Assembly: GCF_014174375.1 (NCBI RefSeq)
Contig: NZ_JABEQE010000014.1
Span: 1-64,000 of the forward strand
Origin: Gluconacetobacter asukensis
GTDB lineage: Bacteria > Pseudomonadota > Alphaproteobacteria > Acetobacterales > Acetobacteraceae
Length of the DNA stretch: 64,000 nucleotides
Direction: 5' to 3'
Positions 35,559 through 44,371 of this stretch are shown piece after piece; position 1 is the stretch's first letter, and every line of letters begins with the position of its first letter. The notes beneath the pieces were generated by a model that saw only the letters and a list, made by a program, of their open reading frames with translations, was not told where the DNA came from and searched no databases. Both the position numbers and the translations under genes were made by a program.

Positions 35559-37991
35559 ATGGACAATACAGCAAATCAGCGATCTATGATCAGTGACGGA
35601 TGCCGGATTGCGTTCGTCCTGATCAGCCTGGCCGTCGGGCTGGCCCTTGTCGCCGGCGGGTTCCAGCTCGTCACTCTTGGCGGCTCCTTCTATTATTTTC
35701 TGGCCGGCATCGCCTATGTGGCGCTGGGCGCGCTCTTCCTGGTCAGGAGCCGGGTCTCATGGGCGCTCTCCCTCTCGGTCGCGATCTTCGTCGCAACGGT
35801 CCTGTGGGCGCTTTACGACGCGCCGCAGCTTGCCTTCTGGCCGCTGCTGCCGCGCCTGATGGTGCCTGCCATCCTGTTCATGCTCAGCCTGCTGCTGGCG
35901 GCGGTGCTGCCCTATGTGCCGTCGTCCACCCGGCGGATCAGCGCGGGCGGCGGCCTGGCGCTGCTGCTCGGGGTGGTCGTCACCCTGGTCGAAATGTTCT
36001 CGCCCCATGGCGGAATCCAGGGCGAGGCGCTGGACAAGAATGCGCGCGTCGCCTCCGCCGTGCCGGCCCAGCCGGACGACTGGCAGTTCTACGGGCGCAA
36101 CGCCAGCGGCACGCGCTACGTGCCCTATACGCAGATCACCCCGCACAACGTCACCGACCTGAAGGTGGCCTGGGTGTATCACACCGGCCGCCGTACCAAG
36201 GGTCCCGGTGCCGGCGTCGATGAAAACACGCCCGCGCAGATCGGCTCGGTCCTGTATTCCTGCACGCCGGAAGACGTGATTTCCGCGATCGATGCCGATA
36301 GCGGCAAGCAGATCTGGCGCTTCGATCCGCACGCCCATAGCGCCGAGCATGTCTCGTGCCGTGGCGTGGGCTATTACGACATCACCAAGGATGACAGCCT
36401 GACCGATGAGGACCGGCAGGCCGCTTCCGACCAGCCCTGCCAGCAGCGTATCCTGGTCTCGGCCATCGATGCCCGCCTGTTCGCGCTGGATGCCCATACC
36501 GGCCAGCTCTGCCCGGGCTTCGGCGAAAACGGTTATGTCGACGTCAAGAAGAACATGGGCCCGACGGAAAACGGCAAGCGCTATCACCCGACGGCGGTGC
36601 CGGTCGTCATGGGCCATCTGGCCGTGATCGGCGGCTGGGTGCGCGACATCGTGCATGGCGAGCCCTCGGGCGCGGTCCGTGCCTATGACGTGCGCACCGG
36701 CGCCCTGGCCTGGGCGTGGGATGTCGGCAACCCCGACAGCCCGGTTCCGCCCGATGCCGACAGGCAGTTCACGCTGGAAACGCCGAATGTCTGGGCCATC
36801 CCGACCTATGACAAGGCGCTGAACCAGGTCTACCTGCCCACCGGCAACGGCCCGCCCGACTATTGGGGTGGTGACCGCGACGCGGTGAAGAACAAGTTCG
36901 GCGCGGCCGTCGTCGCCGTCGACGCCACGACCGGCAAGACCAAATGGGTCCGCCAGTTGATCCATCATGACGTGTGGGATTTCGACCTGCCGTCGCAGCC
37001 GGTGATGTACGATGTGACCAACCCGCAGGGTGAGAAGGTCCCGTCGCTGATCCAGACCACCAAGACCGGCCATATCTTCGTCATCGACCGCCGCACGGGC
37101 GAATTCGTGACCCCGGTCGAAGAGCGGCCCGTCCCGACCACGCCGGCCGCGCAGGGTGAACATCTGTCGCCGACGCAGCCCTTCTCGGTCGGTATGCCCA
37201 CCATCGGCGCCGATCCGCTGTCCGAGCAGGCGATGTGGGGCGTCAGCACCTTCGACCAGCTCTATTGCCGGATCATGTTCAAGAACTCGGTCTATGAGGG
37301 CCCCTTCACGCCGCCCGGCGAGAAGCCCTATATCGAGTGGCCCAGCCTGCTGGGCGGCATGAACTGGGGCGGCATTTCGATCGACGAGGCGAACGACATC
37401 ATGTTCGTCAATGACATGCGCATGCCGCTGCGGATGATGCTGGTGAACCATGAGGACGCCAAGCATTACAAGATCTCGACCGACGAGGTCCCGGGCTTCA
37501 TGGGCACGCTGCGTCCGCAGATCGCCGGCCCCTATTCCGGCGTGCGCATCGACATCCTCCAGTCGCCGCTGCAGGTGCCATGCAACACGCCGCCCTTCGG
37601 CACCATGAGCGCCATCGACCTGCGCACCAAGAAGCTGCTGTGGCAGGTGCCGATGGGAACGGCCGAGCAGCTCGGGCCGATGGGGATCAAGAGCCACCTG
37701 CCGATGCCGATGGGCATGCCCACCCTGGGCGGCCCGACGACGACGGCCTCCGGCCTGCTCTTCTTCGCCGGCACGCAGGATTACTATCTGCGCGCGCTGG
37801 ACAGCATGACCGGCAAGGAACTGTGGAAGGCCCCGCTGCCCGCCGGCGCGGTCGCGGCTCCGCTGATCTACAAATCTCCCAAGACGGGCAAGGAATATGT
37901 CGTGATCTCGGTCGGCGGCGCCAGCCATTCGCCCGACGTGGCCGACGACGTGATCGCCTACGCCCTTCCCGAAGGGACCACTGCCCAGTAA
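35559..37991 (+). CDS. gcd: Membrane-bound PQQ-dependent glucose dehydrogenase
   Basis: An 810-residue quinoprotein that oxidises glucose to gluconolactone in the periplasm and passes electrons to ubiquinone. The first 150 residues hold about five membrane helices; the rest is an eight-bladed propeller. It shares with E. coli Gcd the sequence HVSCRGVGYYD (E. coli His262 region), VWDFDLPSQPV (catalytic Asp466 region) and SPTQPFSVG. The length is close to E. coli Gcd (796). The ATG at 35559 gives a short cytoplasmic head. A strong terminator follows. It underlies the oxidative sugar metabolism of acetic acid bacteria. Confidence 0.96.
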   Translation: MDNTANQRSMISDGCRIAFVLISLAVGLALVAGGFQLVTLGGSFYYFLAGIAYVALGALFLVRSRVSWALSLSVAIFVATVLWALYDAPQLAFWPLLPRLMVPAILFMLSLLLAAVLPYVPSSTRRISAGGGLALLLGVVVTLVEMFSPHGGIQGEALDKNARVASAVPAQPDDWQFYGRNASGTRYVPYTQITPHNVTDLKVAWVYHTGRRTKGPGAGVDENTPAQIGSVLYSCTPEDVISAIDADSGKQIWRFDPHAHSAEHVSCRGVGYYDITKDDSLTDEDRQAASDQPCQQRILVSAIDARLFALDAHTGQLCPGFGENGYVDVKKNMGPTENGKRYHPTAVPVVMGHLAVIGGWVRDIVHGEPSGAVRAYDVRTGALAWAWDVGNPDSPVPPDADRQFTLETPNVWAIPTYDKALNQVYLPTGNGPPDYWGGDRDAVKNKFGAAVVAVDATTGKTKWVRQLIHHDVWDFDLPSQPVMYDVTNPQGEKVPSLIQTTKTGHIFVIDRRTGEFVTPVEERPVPTTPAAQGEHLSPTQPFSVGMPTIGADPLSEQAMWGVSTFDQLYCRIMFKNSVYEGPFTPPGEKPYIEWPSLLGGMNWGGISIDEANDIMFVNDMRMPLRMMLVNHEDAKHYKISTDEVPGFMGTLRPQIAGPYSGVRIDILQSPLQVPCNTPPFGTMSAIDLRTKKLLWQVPMGTAEQLGPMGIKSHLPMPMGMPTLGGPTTTASGLLFFAGTQDYYLRALDSMTGKELWKAPLPAGAVAAPLIYKSPKTGKEYVVISVGGASHSPDVADDVIAYALPEGTTAQ

Positions 37992-38034
37992 GGCGAGAAC
38001 AATCGCGCCTTGATCTGAAAGGGTACAGACTTCG

Positions 38035-38063
38035 CCCCGCCGCACTTGCGGCGGGGTTTTTTT
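38035..38063 (+). terminator. Intrinsic terminator after gcd
   Basis: A perfect 9-base stem CCCCGCCGC / GCGGCGGGG with loop ACTT is followed directly by seven T. It lies 44 bases after the gcd stop and would end that transcript before the extensin-like gene. Confidence 0.95.
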
Positions 38064-38206
38064 GTCGACGATACCGTTGCGGGCAGAACAAATTGCGGCT
38101 CAGTTGCCGCCTTTTTCAAAGTCGAAGCCTCATTGAATGAAAAATCGCAACAAAAGGGTGCGATAACCCGTTAGCCTTGCATGCAGGGAGCGGGCAGGAA
38201 CGCATC

Positions 38207-38893
38207 ATGAGAACACGGCGTCTCATCTTACTGTTTCTCTGCCTCGCCCTGATTCTCCTCGCCATGTTCCACCGGCGCTGGCTGCCGGCGGCCTACGATC
38301 CCACCCGGCCGCTCGATCTCAGGGCGGGCTGGACCTTCATGACGCCCGTAAAGCTCAGCCTGTTGTCCCATTCGCCAGAACTGTGCGATGCGGCCCTTCG
38401 CACATCCGCCCTGCATGTTCAGGAACATGCACTCAGCGGTACCGCCGCCTGTCCGCTGCATGACGTCTTTACGGTCAGCGGCCAGGATATTCCCCTGCAC
38501 CCCGCCAGCTTTCTGGCGTCGTGCAATCTCGCGGTGCGCTGGTCCCTGTTCGAAACCCGGGTTGCCGAACCGGTGACGCAGGATGTGTTCCATACCGGCC
38601 TCGGGCGCATCCGGCATGAGGGCAGCTTCGCCTGTCGCGACGTCCGCGACCGGCCCGGTTCCCAGAGCAGCCATGCCACGGCCGACGCGATCGACGTCTC
38701 GGCATTCATTCTTGCCGACGGGCGGGAAATTCCGATCAGCGCCTGGAACGAGGCCGGGATCCGCGGCCTCTACCTGCATCGGATGCGCGACAAGGCCTGC
38801 CCAATTTTCGGGACTGTCCTGTCGCCCGATTATAACAGCCTGCATGCCGGGCATTTCCATCTGCAGGTCACCGGTTTCGGCCTCTGTCGCTGA
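38207..38893 (+). CDS. Extensin-like C-terminal domain protein
   Basis: A 228-residue protein with an N-terminal membrane anchor or signal (LILLFLCLALILLAMF) and a periplasmic domain of the extensin-like C-terminal family (PF06904). The histidine and aspartate pattern SSHATADAIDVSAFILADG and the ending LHAGHFHLQV resemble the M15 peptidase metal site, so peptidoglycan hydrolysis is plausible but not shown. Cysteines are numerous, fitting periplasmic disulfides. ATG 38207 follows AGGAA; a TTG at 38177 is less likely. It stands alone after the gcd terminator. Confidence 0.8.
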   Translation: MRTRRLILLFLCLALILLAMFHRRWLPAAYDPTRPLDLRAGWTFMTPVKLSLLSHSPELCDAALRTSALHVQEHALSGTAACPLHDVFTVSGQDIPLHPASFLASCNLAVRWSLFETRVAEPVTQDVFHTGLGRIRHEGSFACRDVRDRPGSQSSHATADAIDVSAFILADGREIPISAWNEAGIRGLYLHRMRDKACPIFGTVLSPDYNSLHAGHFHLQVTGFGLCR

Positions 38894-38920
38894 GGAAATC
38901 TCCCCTGCACGAAAGCGTCT

Positions 38921-40078
38921 TCACGTTTCGGCGGGTACCGGCGCAGCCTGCGCAATCAGCTTTTCCTGTTTCAGATCGCTCCAGAACGCGGATGGAATCG
39001 CGACTTCCATGGATTGCGCATTGGCCTGCGCCTGCGCGGCATTGCGTGCGCCCGGAATGACGGCCGCGACGGTCGGGTTGGCGGCAGCGAACTGAAGTGC
39101 TGCCGTGCGCAGGTCGATACCGTGGCGCTTGGCGATGGCATTCATCTGCGTGCGCTTGCGTTCCATGCCGGCCGGAATACTGCCCCCATAATCATAGCGC
39201 GCGCGGCCAGCCGCAAAACCGGCATTCAGCGGTGCGCCCACCACGACGGAAATCCCCCGCCGGGCGAGAGCGGGGAGCGTGCGCTCAAGCGCCTCCTGAT
39301 GGTGGAAGATGGAATATTGCGTCGCCAGCAGAATGATGTCGGGGTTGCCGATGTCCAGCGTGCGGAACGCCGCCTCGGGCGTATTGATGCCAAGCCCCCA
39401 GGCCTTGATCATGCCCTCTTCGCGCAGTCTGGTCAGCGCGGGGATCGCGCCCTTGGCGGCCTGCTCGAAATAGCTTGTCCATTTCGCCCCCATGTCCCTG
39501 TTCCCGGGGGACAGATCATGGATATAGACGATATCGATCCGGGAAATGCCTAGCCGCTGCAGGCTGTCCTCGATGGATCGCTTCACGCCGTCTGCCGAAT
39601 AATCGTAGCGATAGGCGAAGGGCGAGGGGTCCTGCCACATTGTCCCGCCGGGCGGCTGGGGGGCCGCCGTCAGCAGCCGGCCGACCTTGGTGGACAGTAC
39701 GAATTCATCGCGCGGCCTCGTGTGCAGGAAATGGCCGAACCGCCGCTCGCTGAGCCCCAGCCCATACCAGGGCGAGGTATCGAAATAGCGAACCCCGGAC
39801 GCCCACGCGGCCTCAAGGGCGGCTTCGGCATCCTGGTCCGTGGCGGGGGCGAAGCCATTGCCGATCGGCACCCCGCCGATGCCAAGCCGCGTGGCGGGCC
39901 GGAAGCGCTGCCCCGGCTGGCCCGCATTCAGCGGGAGCGCATTCCGGGTCACACGCCCCAGCGTGGGCATGACGTCCCCAGCATGCTGGGCATCCTGCGC
40001 GTGCGCGCTGCGGGACATCAGGACCGCAGCACCCCCAAGGGCAGAGATGGCGAGAAGATCGCGTCGGGTTGCTGTCAT
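38921..40078 (-). CDS. Aldo/keto reductase with Tat-like signal
   Basis: A 385-residue aldo/keto reductase. The TIM-barrel part has FDTSPWYGLGLSERRFG, with the catalytic Asp and Tyr, STKVGRLL with the Lys, and IVYIHDLSP. Unlike most of the family it begins with a putative twin-arginine signal (TRRDLLAISALGG, ending in SAHAQ), suggesting export as a folded cofactor-loaded protein. Start ATG 40078 follows GAGGG; ATG 40096 is an alternative. It resembles the D-threo-aldose 1-dehydrogenase group. The divergent neighbour is a VOC-family gene. Confidence 0.86.
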   Translation of the reverse strand: MTATRRDLLAISALGGAAVLMSRSAHAQDAQHAGDVMPTLGRVTRNALPLNAGQPGQRFRPATRLGIGGVPIGNGFAPATDQDAEAALEAAWASGVRYFDTSPWYGLGLSERRFGHFLHTRPRDEFVLSTKVGRLLTAAPQPPGGTMWQDPSPFAYRYDYSADGVKRSIEDSLQRLGISRIDIVYIHDLSPGNRDMGAKWTSYFEQAAKGAIPALTRLREEGMIKAWGLGINTPEAAFRTLDIGNPDIILLATQYSIFHHQEALERTLPALARRGISVVVGAPLNAGFAAGRARYDYGGSIPAGMERKRTQMNAIAKRHGIDLRTAALQFAAANPTVAAVIPGARNAAQAQANAQSMEVAIPSAFWSDLKQEKLIAQAAPVPAET

Positions 40079-40240
40079 CGGGCCCTCACATGACATGGAC
40101 CCCCCTACAATGCCCGTGGCACGGTATCCGTTCCCGATCCTGAGCGGACGAACGAACGGCCCGGCCTTGAAACAGGTCCATGGCGCTCCACGTCCTGACT
40201 GTTCGCACCGATCGTGCGCTGGGGCTCGGGGAGAATATCC

Positions 40241-40735
40241 ATGCCCGGAAAAATCGTGACCTGCTTGTGGTTCGACCATGGCGAGGCGCGGAAAGCGGCG
40301 GAATTCTACGCGGCCACCTTTCCGGACAGCCATGTCGGGCAGACGCTTCGATCGCCCGCCGATTATCCGGGCGGGCAGGAGGGCAGCGAGCTGACGGTGG
40401 AATTCACCGTGCTGGGCCAGGCCTTCGTCGGCCTGAATGGCGGGCGCGGCTTCATGCCGAACGAGGCGGTGAGTTTCCAGGTGATGACCGAAGACCAGGC
40501 GGAAACCGACCGCTACTGGGATGCCATCGTCGGGAATGGCGGCAGTGAGAGCGCGTGCAGCTGGTGCAAGGACCGCTGGGGCTTTTCATGGCAGATCGTG
40601 CCCCGCATCCTGCTGGCCGCATTGCAGGACCCGGATCGCGCGGCCGCGAAGCGGGCAATGGAAGCCATGATGACCATGGGCCGGATCGACATCGCGCGGA
40701 TCGAAGCCGCACGAGCGGGCGCCGGCACAGCCTGA
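40241..40735 (+). CDS. VOC-family (PhnB-like) protein
   Basis: A 164-residue protein of the vicinal-oxygen-chelate superfamily, of the PhnB / 3-demethylubiquinone-methyltransferase-like group. N-terminal [20 protein letters not shown], then [21 protein letters not shown] and [17 protein letters not shown] are diagnostic. Despite the family label most members have no known activity; a metal-binding or antibiotic-binding role is possible. Start ATG 40241 lies after GGGGAG. It is convergent with the aldo/keto reductase at 40786-41742. Confidence 0.85.
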   Translation: MPGKIVTCLWFDHGEARKAAEFYAATFPDSHVGQTLRSPADYPGGQEGSELTVEFTVLGQAFVGLNGGRGFMPNEAVSFQVMTEDQAETDRYWDAIVGNGGSESACSWCKDRWGFSWQIVPRILLAALQDPDRAAAKRAMEAMMTMGRIDIARIEAARAGAGTA

Positions 40736-40785
40736 CGCCCGATGAGGGGGCCGCCCGGCCCCGGATGGCAGGGCGGCCGGCCGCG

Positions 40786-41742
40786 TCAGGGCGCGCTCGC
40801 CTGGTCCAGTGCGGCGATATCCTCCGCGCCCAGCGCCAGCGCGACGGCCTTCGCGAAGCTTTCCACATGGCTGCGCTTCGTGGCGCTGGCGATCGGTGCC
40901 GTCACGCCTTCGCGGGCGATCAGCCAGGCCAGCGCCACCTCCGCATCGCTCGCGCCATGGCGGGCTGCGACGTCATCCAGCGCCGCGAGAATCCGCAACC
41001 CGCGCGCATCGAGATATTTCCCGATCCCCTCGCCACGCCGGCTCTGCCCCAGATCGTCCTTGCTGCGATATTTCCCCGAGAGAAAGCCCGAAGCGAGACT
41101 GTAATAGGTCACGACCCCCAGCCCCTCGCGCAGGCAGAGATCGCGCAGCGGGCCGTCGAAGCTGCTCCGGTCGTAGAGGTTATATTCCGGCTGGAGCACC
41201 TGATAGGCCGGCAGATCCTTGGCCCGCGCGACGTGCAGGGCCTCGTCCAGTTGCATGGCGTCGAGGTTCGACGCCCCGATGGCGCGGATCTTGCCGGCCT
41301 TCAGCAGCTTGTCATACGCCCCCAGCGTTTCGGCATAGGGCGTGTGCGGGTCGGGCCAGTGGGAGAAATACAGGTCGATCCGCTCCACCCCCAGCCGCGC
41401 GAGCGAGGCCTCGACGGCCTGGAGGATCCACGTCTCCGAAAGGCCCTTCTGGCCCGGCACGCCCAGGTCGGAGCCGACCTTGGTGAAGATCTTCACCTTG
41501 TCGCGCATGCCGGGCCGCGCCTTCAGCCAGTTGCCGATGATCGTTTCCGACTCGCCACCCTTGTTGCCCGGCGCCCATGCCGAATAGACATCGGCGGTGT
41601 CGATGGCATCGAACCCGTGATCGACGAAGGCATCGAGCACGTCGAAACTCGCCTTCTCGTCGATCGTCCAGCCGAAGACATTGCCGCCGAAGACGATCGG
41701 CGCGATCTCGAAGCCCGCATGGCCCAGCGAACGTTTCTGCAT
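40786..41742 (-). CDS. Cytoplasmic aldo/keto reductase
   Basis: A 318-residue aldo/keto reductase of the Tas/YajO-like group, without a signal peptide. The N-terminus MQKRSLGHAGFEIAPIVFGG and FDAIDTADVYSAWAPG carry the catalytic Asp and Tyr; IFTKVGSDLG has the Lys; YFSHWPDPHTP the His. NADPH-dependent reduction of aldehydes or sugars is expected; substrate not predictable. Adjacent to a porin gene but 148 bases apart, so linkage is uncertain. Confidence 0.9.
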   Translation of the reverse strand: MQKRSLGHAGFEIAPIVFGGNVFGWTIDEKASFDVLDAFVDHGFDAIDTADVYSAWAPGNKGGESETIIGNWLKARPGMRDKVKIFTKVGSDLGVPGQKGLSETWILQAVEASLARLGVERIDLYFSHWPDPHTPYAETLGAYDKLLKAGKIRAIGASNLDAMQLDEALHVARAKDLPAYQVLQPEYNLYDRSSFDGPLRDLCLREGLGVVTYYSLASGFLSGKYRSKDDLGQSRRGEGIGKYLDARGLRILAALDDVAARHGASDAEVALAWLIAREGVTAPIASATKRSHVESFAKAVALALGAEDIAALDQASAP

Positions 41743-41890
41743 GGCGTTGGCTCTCCTGTCTTTCTGTTTCAGGAAGGCGGGCGGCGAGAAGGCGCCTGCA
41801 GAATCGCGGGGCCCTCCCGTGCCTTCCGCCCGGTCGGAGCACGCATCGCGCCATGGGCCGGGCGGTTCCCCGCTCCGGCCCGCACAGGCT

Positions 41891-43435
41891 TCAGAACAGC
41901 ACGTTCAGCGCGGTGCTCAGGACCACGGCATCCTTGAACACCGTCGTCCCGCCGACATGGTTGACATACTGGAAATCGGGCTGAAGCGACACGCCGGTCA
42001 TCAGATGGGCCGAATAGAAGGCCTCGTAGATGCTTTCATGCCCCTGGATGCCATAGGGCGTGCCGAAATTGGCCCCCTGGAACGGCAGCCCATAGGCTGC
42101 CGCCGCTTCCTGCGCCAGCGTGGCGCTGCGGCTGAAATTGGCCCACTGGAAGTTGATGCCGACACTGTCCAGCGGCCGGCCCCACAGATAGCCGGTATCC
42201 AGCAGGGCGGCGACCAGATGGTGGTTCATCTGCGACGTCCGGCCGTCGGCGTAGGAATATTGCCCGGCCAGCACCAGCCCGTTCGACTCGCCCGGCCCAT
42301 GGCGGATCAGCATCTGGTCGGCCATGACCCAGGCCGATGTCTGTCCGCTGTGCCGGCGGGCCGGCAGGCCGCTCACGATCCACGGCCGGCCGTTCACGCC
42401 CTCGTACAGATCGTCATAGCGCGAATTGTCGTAGAGGAAGCCGACCTTGTAATGGCCGACCAGCTTGTCGGGCCCGAATTCCGGAATCCAGCCGATCTCG
42501 ACCTCGGTGCCCAGCTTGCCCAGATTGTCCTGCCCCCAGGCCCAGCCTGAAATGCCGCCATTGTAGGAATGCGGCGACACGGCAAACAGCCCGCCCATGA
42601 CATAGAAATGACGGGTCGGCATCAGGCGCAGCACCGAGCCGATATTGCCCGACGGCCAGTCGCGCCCCGATGTCAGGTATTTCGTCGGCGTCACGTTGCC
42701 GCACAGCCAGACGTTCATGAAGCTGCACACCCAGGGCGAGTTGTTGAAGAACGTCCCGGTCGGAATCCAGCCCACGGCCAGGTCGACCTTGTGCTGAAAC
42801 CACGATTTCTCGAAATAGGCCCAGACCAGATGCGCCACCACGTTGCCGCGCGCGCCATAGATCTGCTGCACCTGGTTGCCGTTGTCGCCGAACAGCCGGC
42901 TGAGATTCTGCCCGTTGCCGTTCACCGCCAGCATATGCAGCCACAGATCGTTGGACCACGCGCCCGCGCCCAGCAGCTTCTGCCAGTCGATATCGACCGT
43001 GCCGCCGACCTGGCCGGCCAGCGTGTAGCTCTGCGTCTTGCCGCCCGAGACATTGCCGGAAATGCCCTCATAGAGGGCGAGGGCGACATAGACGCCATGC
43101 TTCTGCAGCCAGGGCTGCGCGCCGCCCCAGTCGCCCAACGCATGGGTGGTGCCATAGGGCGCGCCGAAGGACGGGGGCCCGTAGGGCGATTGCAGGAAGC
43201 CGGGGATCGTCTGTTCCAGATTGCCGGCCGGCTGGGTATCCGCCGCCGTCTGGCTCGGCCGGGCGAAGGGCGACGTGGCCGGGGCATCCGGGTCGGCGGC
43301 CCGGGCCGGAAGGGCGCCCGGCGCCACGAAGGCGGCCGCCAGCGCCAGCGCCAGCGCGGCCAGGCCGGCACGCCGCGTGGCGGTCAGCCGGCGCGAGAGG
43401 GCGCGCAGGGCCCGGGCTCCGGGAAAATTGGTCAC
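41891..43435 (-). CDS. OprB-family carbohydrate-selective porin
   Basis: A 514-residue porin of the OprB family, ending in the aromatic outer-membrane signature NVLF. The signal peptide (AGLAALALALAAAFVAPGALPARA) follows an Arg-rich head. I start at GTG 43435, preceded by AAGG; the open frame upstream is not signal-like. Family blocks include WLQKHGVYVALALYEGISGN, NVVAHLVWAYFEKSWFQHKVD and GHESIYEAFYSAHLMTGVSL. It should form sugar-permeable channels. It differs considerably from the porin at 32933-34585 and is not a recent duplicate. Confidence 0.88.
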   Translation of the reverse strand: MTNFPGARALRALSRRLTATRRAGLAALALALAAAFVAPGALPARAADPDAPATSPFARPSQTAADTQPAGNLEQTIPGFLQSPYGPPSFGAPYGTTHALGDWGGAQPWLQKHGVYVALALYEGISGNVSGGKTQSYTLAGQVGGTVDIDWQKLLGAGAWSNDLWLHMLAVNGNGQNLSRLFGDNGNQVQQIYGARGNVVAHLVWAYFEKSWFQHKVDLAVGWIPTGTFFNNSPWVCSFMNVWLCGNVTPTKYLTSGRDWPSGNIGSVLRLMPTRHFYVMGGLFAVSPHSYNGGISGWAWGQDNLGKLGTEVEIGWIPEFGPDKLVGHYKVGFLYDNSRYDDLYEGVNGRPWIVSGLPARRHSGQTSAWVMADQMLIRHGPGESNGLVLAGQYSYADGRTSQMNHHLVAALLDTGYLWGRPLDSVGINFQWANFSRSATLAQEAAAAYGLPFQGANFGTPYGIQGHESIYEAFYSAHLMTGVSLQPDFQYVNHVGGTTVFKDAVVLSTALNVLF

Positions 43436-43867
43436 GCCTTCGCATCTTGTCGGGGCGGATAAGCCAAAACGACAGTCCTTTTCAAGGGAAACGGGGAAAG
43501 AGGGGATGGCGGATGGGGCATTGCCGCGTGATTTTGTCCACATCGTCGATATTTCTATGTATTTTTATTGCGGAGTTCTAGCCCAAACCTCGGGTACGCC
43601 ACGTTTTTCCTTGTCGGGTATGGCGCAAACCCCACGGTACGACATTTTATGTTGTACGGCGCGGCGATTGGAAAGTTCTTATCTTTGTGGCCAATCCTGG
43701 GGAATATCATTTTCGTCCGCCCGTGCCATGCACATGAAAGCGTGATTCCGACGCGGGAAAGGGAAACCGGCGCCTGCGCGTCATAAACATGCACGGAGGG
43801 GCGCGGTTCCGCATGGCCTCGCACCCTGGCCGCTCCCAGCCCGGCGCCACCCCCTGTCAGAGACGGA
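43436..43867. other. Intergenic region upstream of porin, with a dyad
   Basis: No convincing gene in these 430 bases; part of it (43530-43700) is AT-richer and likely holds the porin promoter. A near-perfect dyad GTACGACA-TTTTA-TGTTGTAC (43637-43657, one mismatch) could be an operator. Short open frames on both strands here look spurious. Confidence 0.4.
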
Positions 43868-44338
43868 ATGACCGGTCCTGCCGCCGCAGACGCAGGTCTG
43901 GGTGTGGCTGGCGGCGATGGTCGTCTACCGGCCGGTGATCTGGTTCCTCAACAGCGCGCAGCCGGGCCGCCCCGGCAGCGTGGCGATGGTCAACCGCGCC
44001 ATCGGCATGATGTGGAGTGGGCTGGGGACCGGGATCGGCGTGATGTTCCTCGCCGGCATGATCCTGGCCTGGCGCTGTACGGGGCGGGATGGAGCGCCAC
44101 GGCCTTCATCTCCGGCCAGGCATGGCTGCGGGCGGTGGCGGTGGGGGCGTTCGCCGGCGCGCCGGCCGTGGCGGCTGCGATCGACAGCCCTGCCATCCTC
44201 CTGCTCTACGGGCTGCTGGTCCTGCTGGTCCTGCTGATCCTGCTGCGCCGCGAAGGCGGGGCGGCGTGGCAGATTGACGACGTGATCCACGGCCGCGTGC
44301 GGCCGGTCCGCCTTCATCAGAATGCGCCGGGGGACTGA
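43868..44338 (+). pseudogene. Small membrane protein gene, frameshifted
   Basis: A membrane-protein gene appears in two frames. The N-terminal half is read from about 43872 (VWVWLAAMVVYRPVIWFLN through GVMFLAGMILAWRCTG), the C-terminal half in the frame of ATG 43868 (AGWSATAFISGQAWLR through ILLLYGLLVLLVLLILLRR). Adding one G to the GGGG at 44081-44084 joins the halves. The ATG at 43868 would need one base fewer near 43872 to enter the first frame, so two compensating indels or a GTG 43902 start are possible. The product would have about three membrane helices; no family recognised. Confidence 0.5.
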
Positions 44339-44371
44339 GGCCCGTCCCCCGGCGGCGCGCAGCGGGCGGCG

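Noticed and set aside
43555-43824. Opposing small open frames upstream of the broken membrane protein gene
   Set aside because: No start context and no protein-like features; the region looks like promoter DNA.
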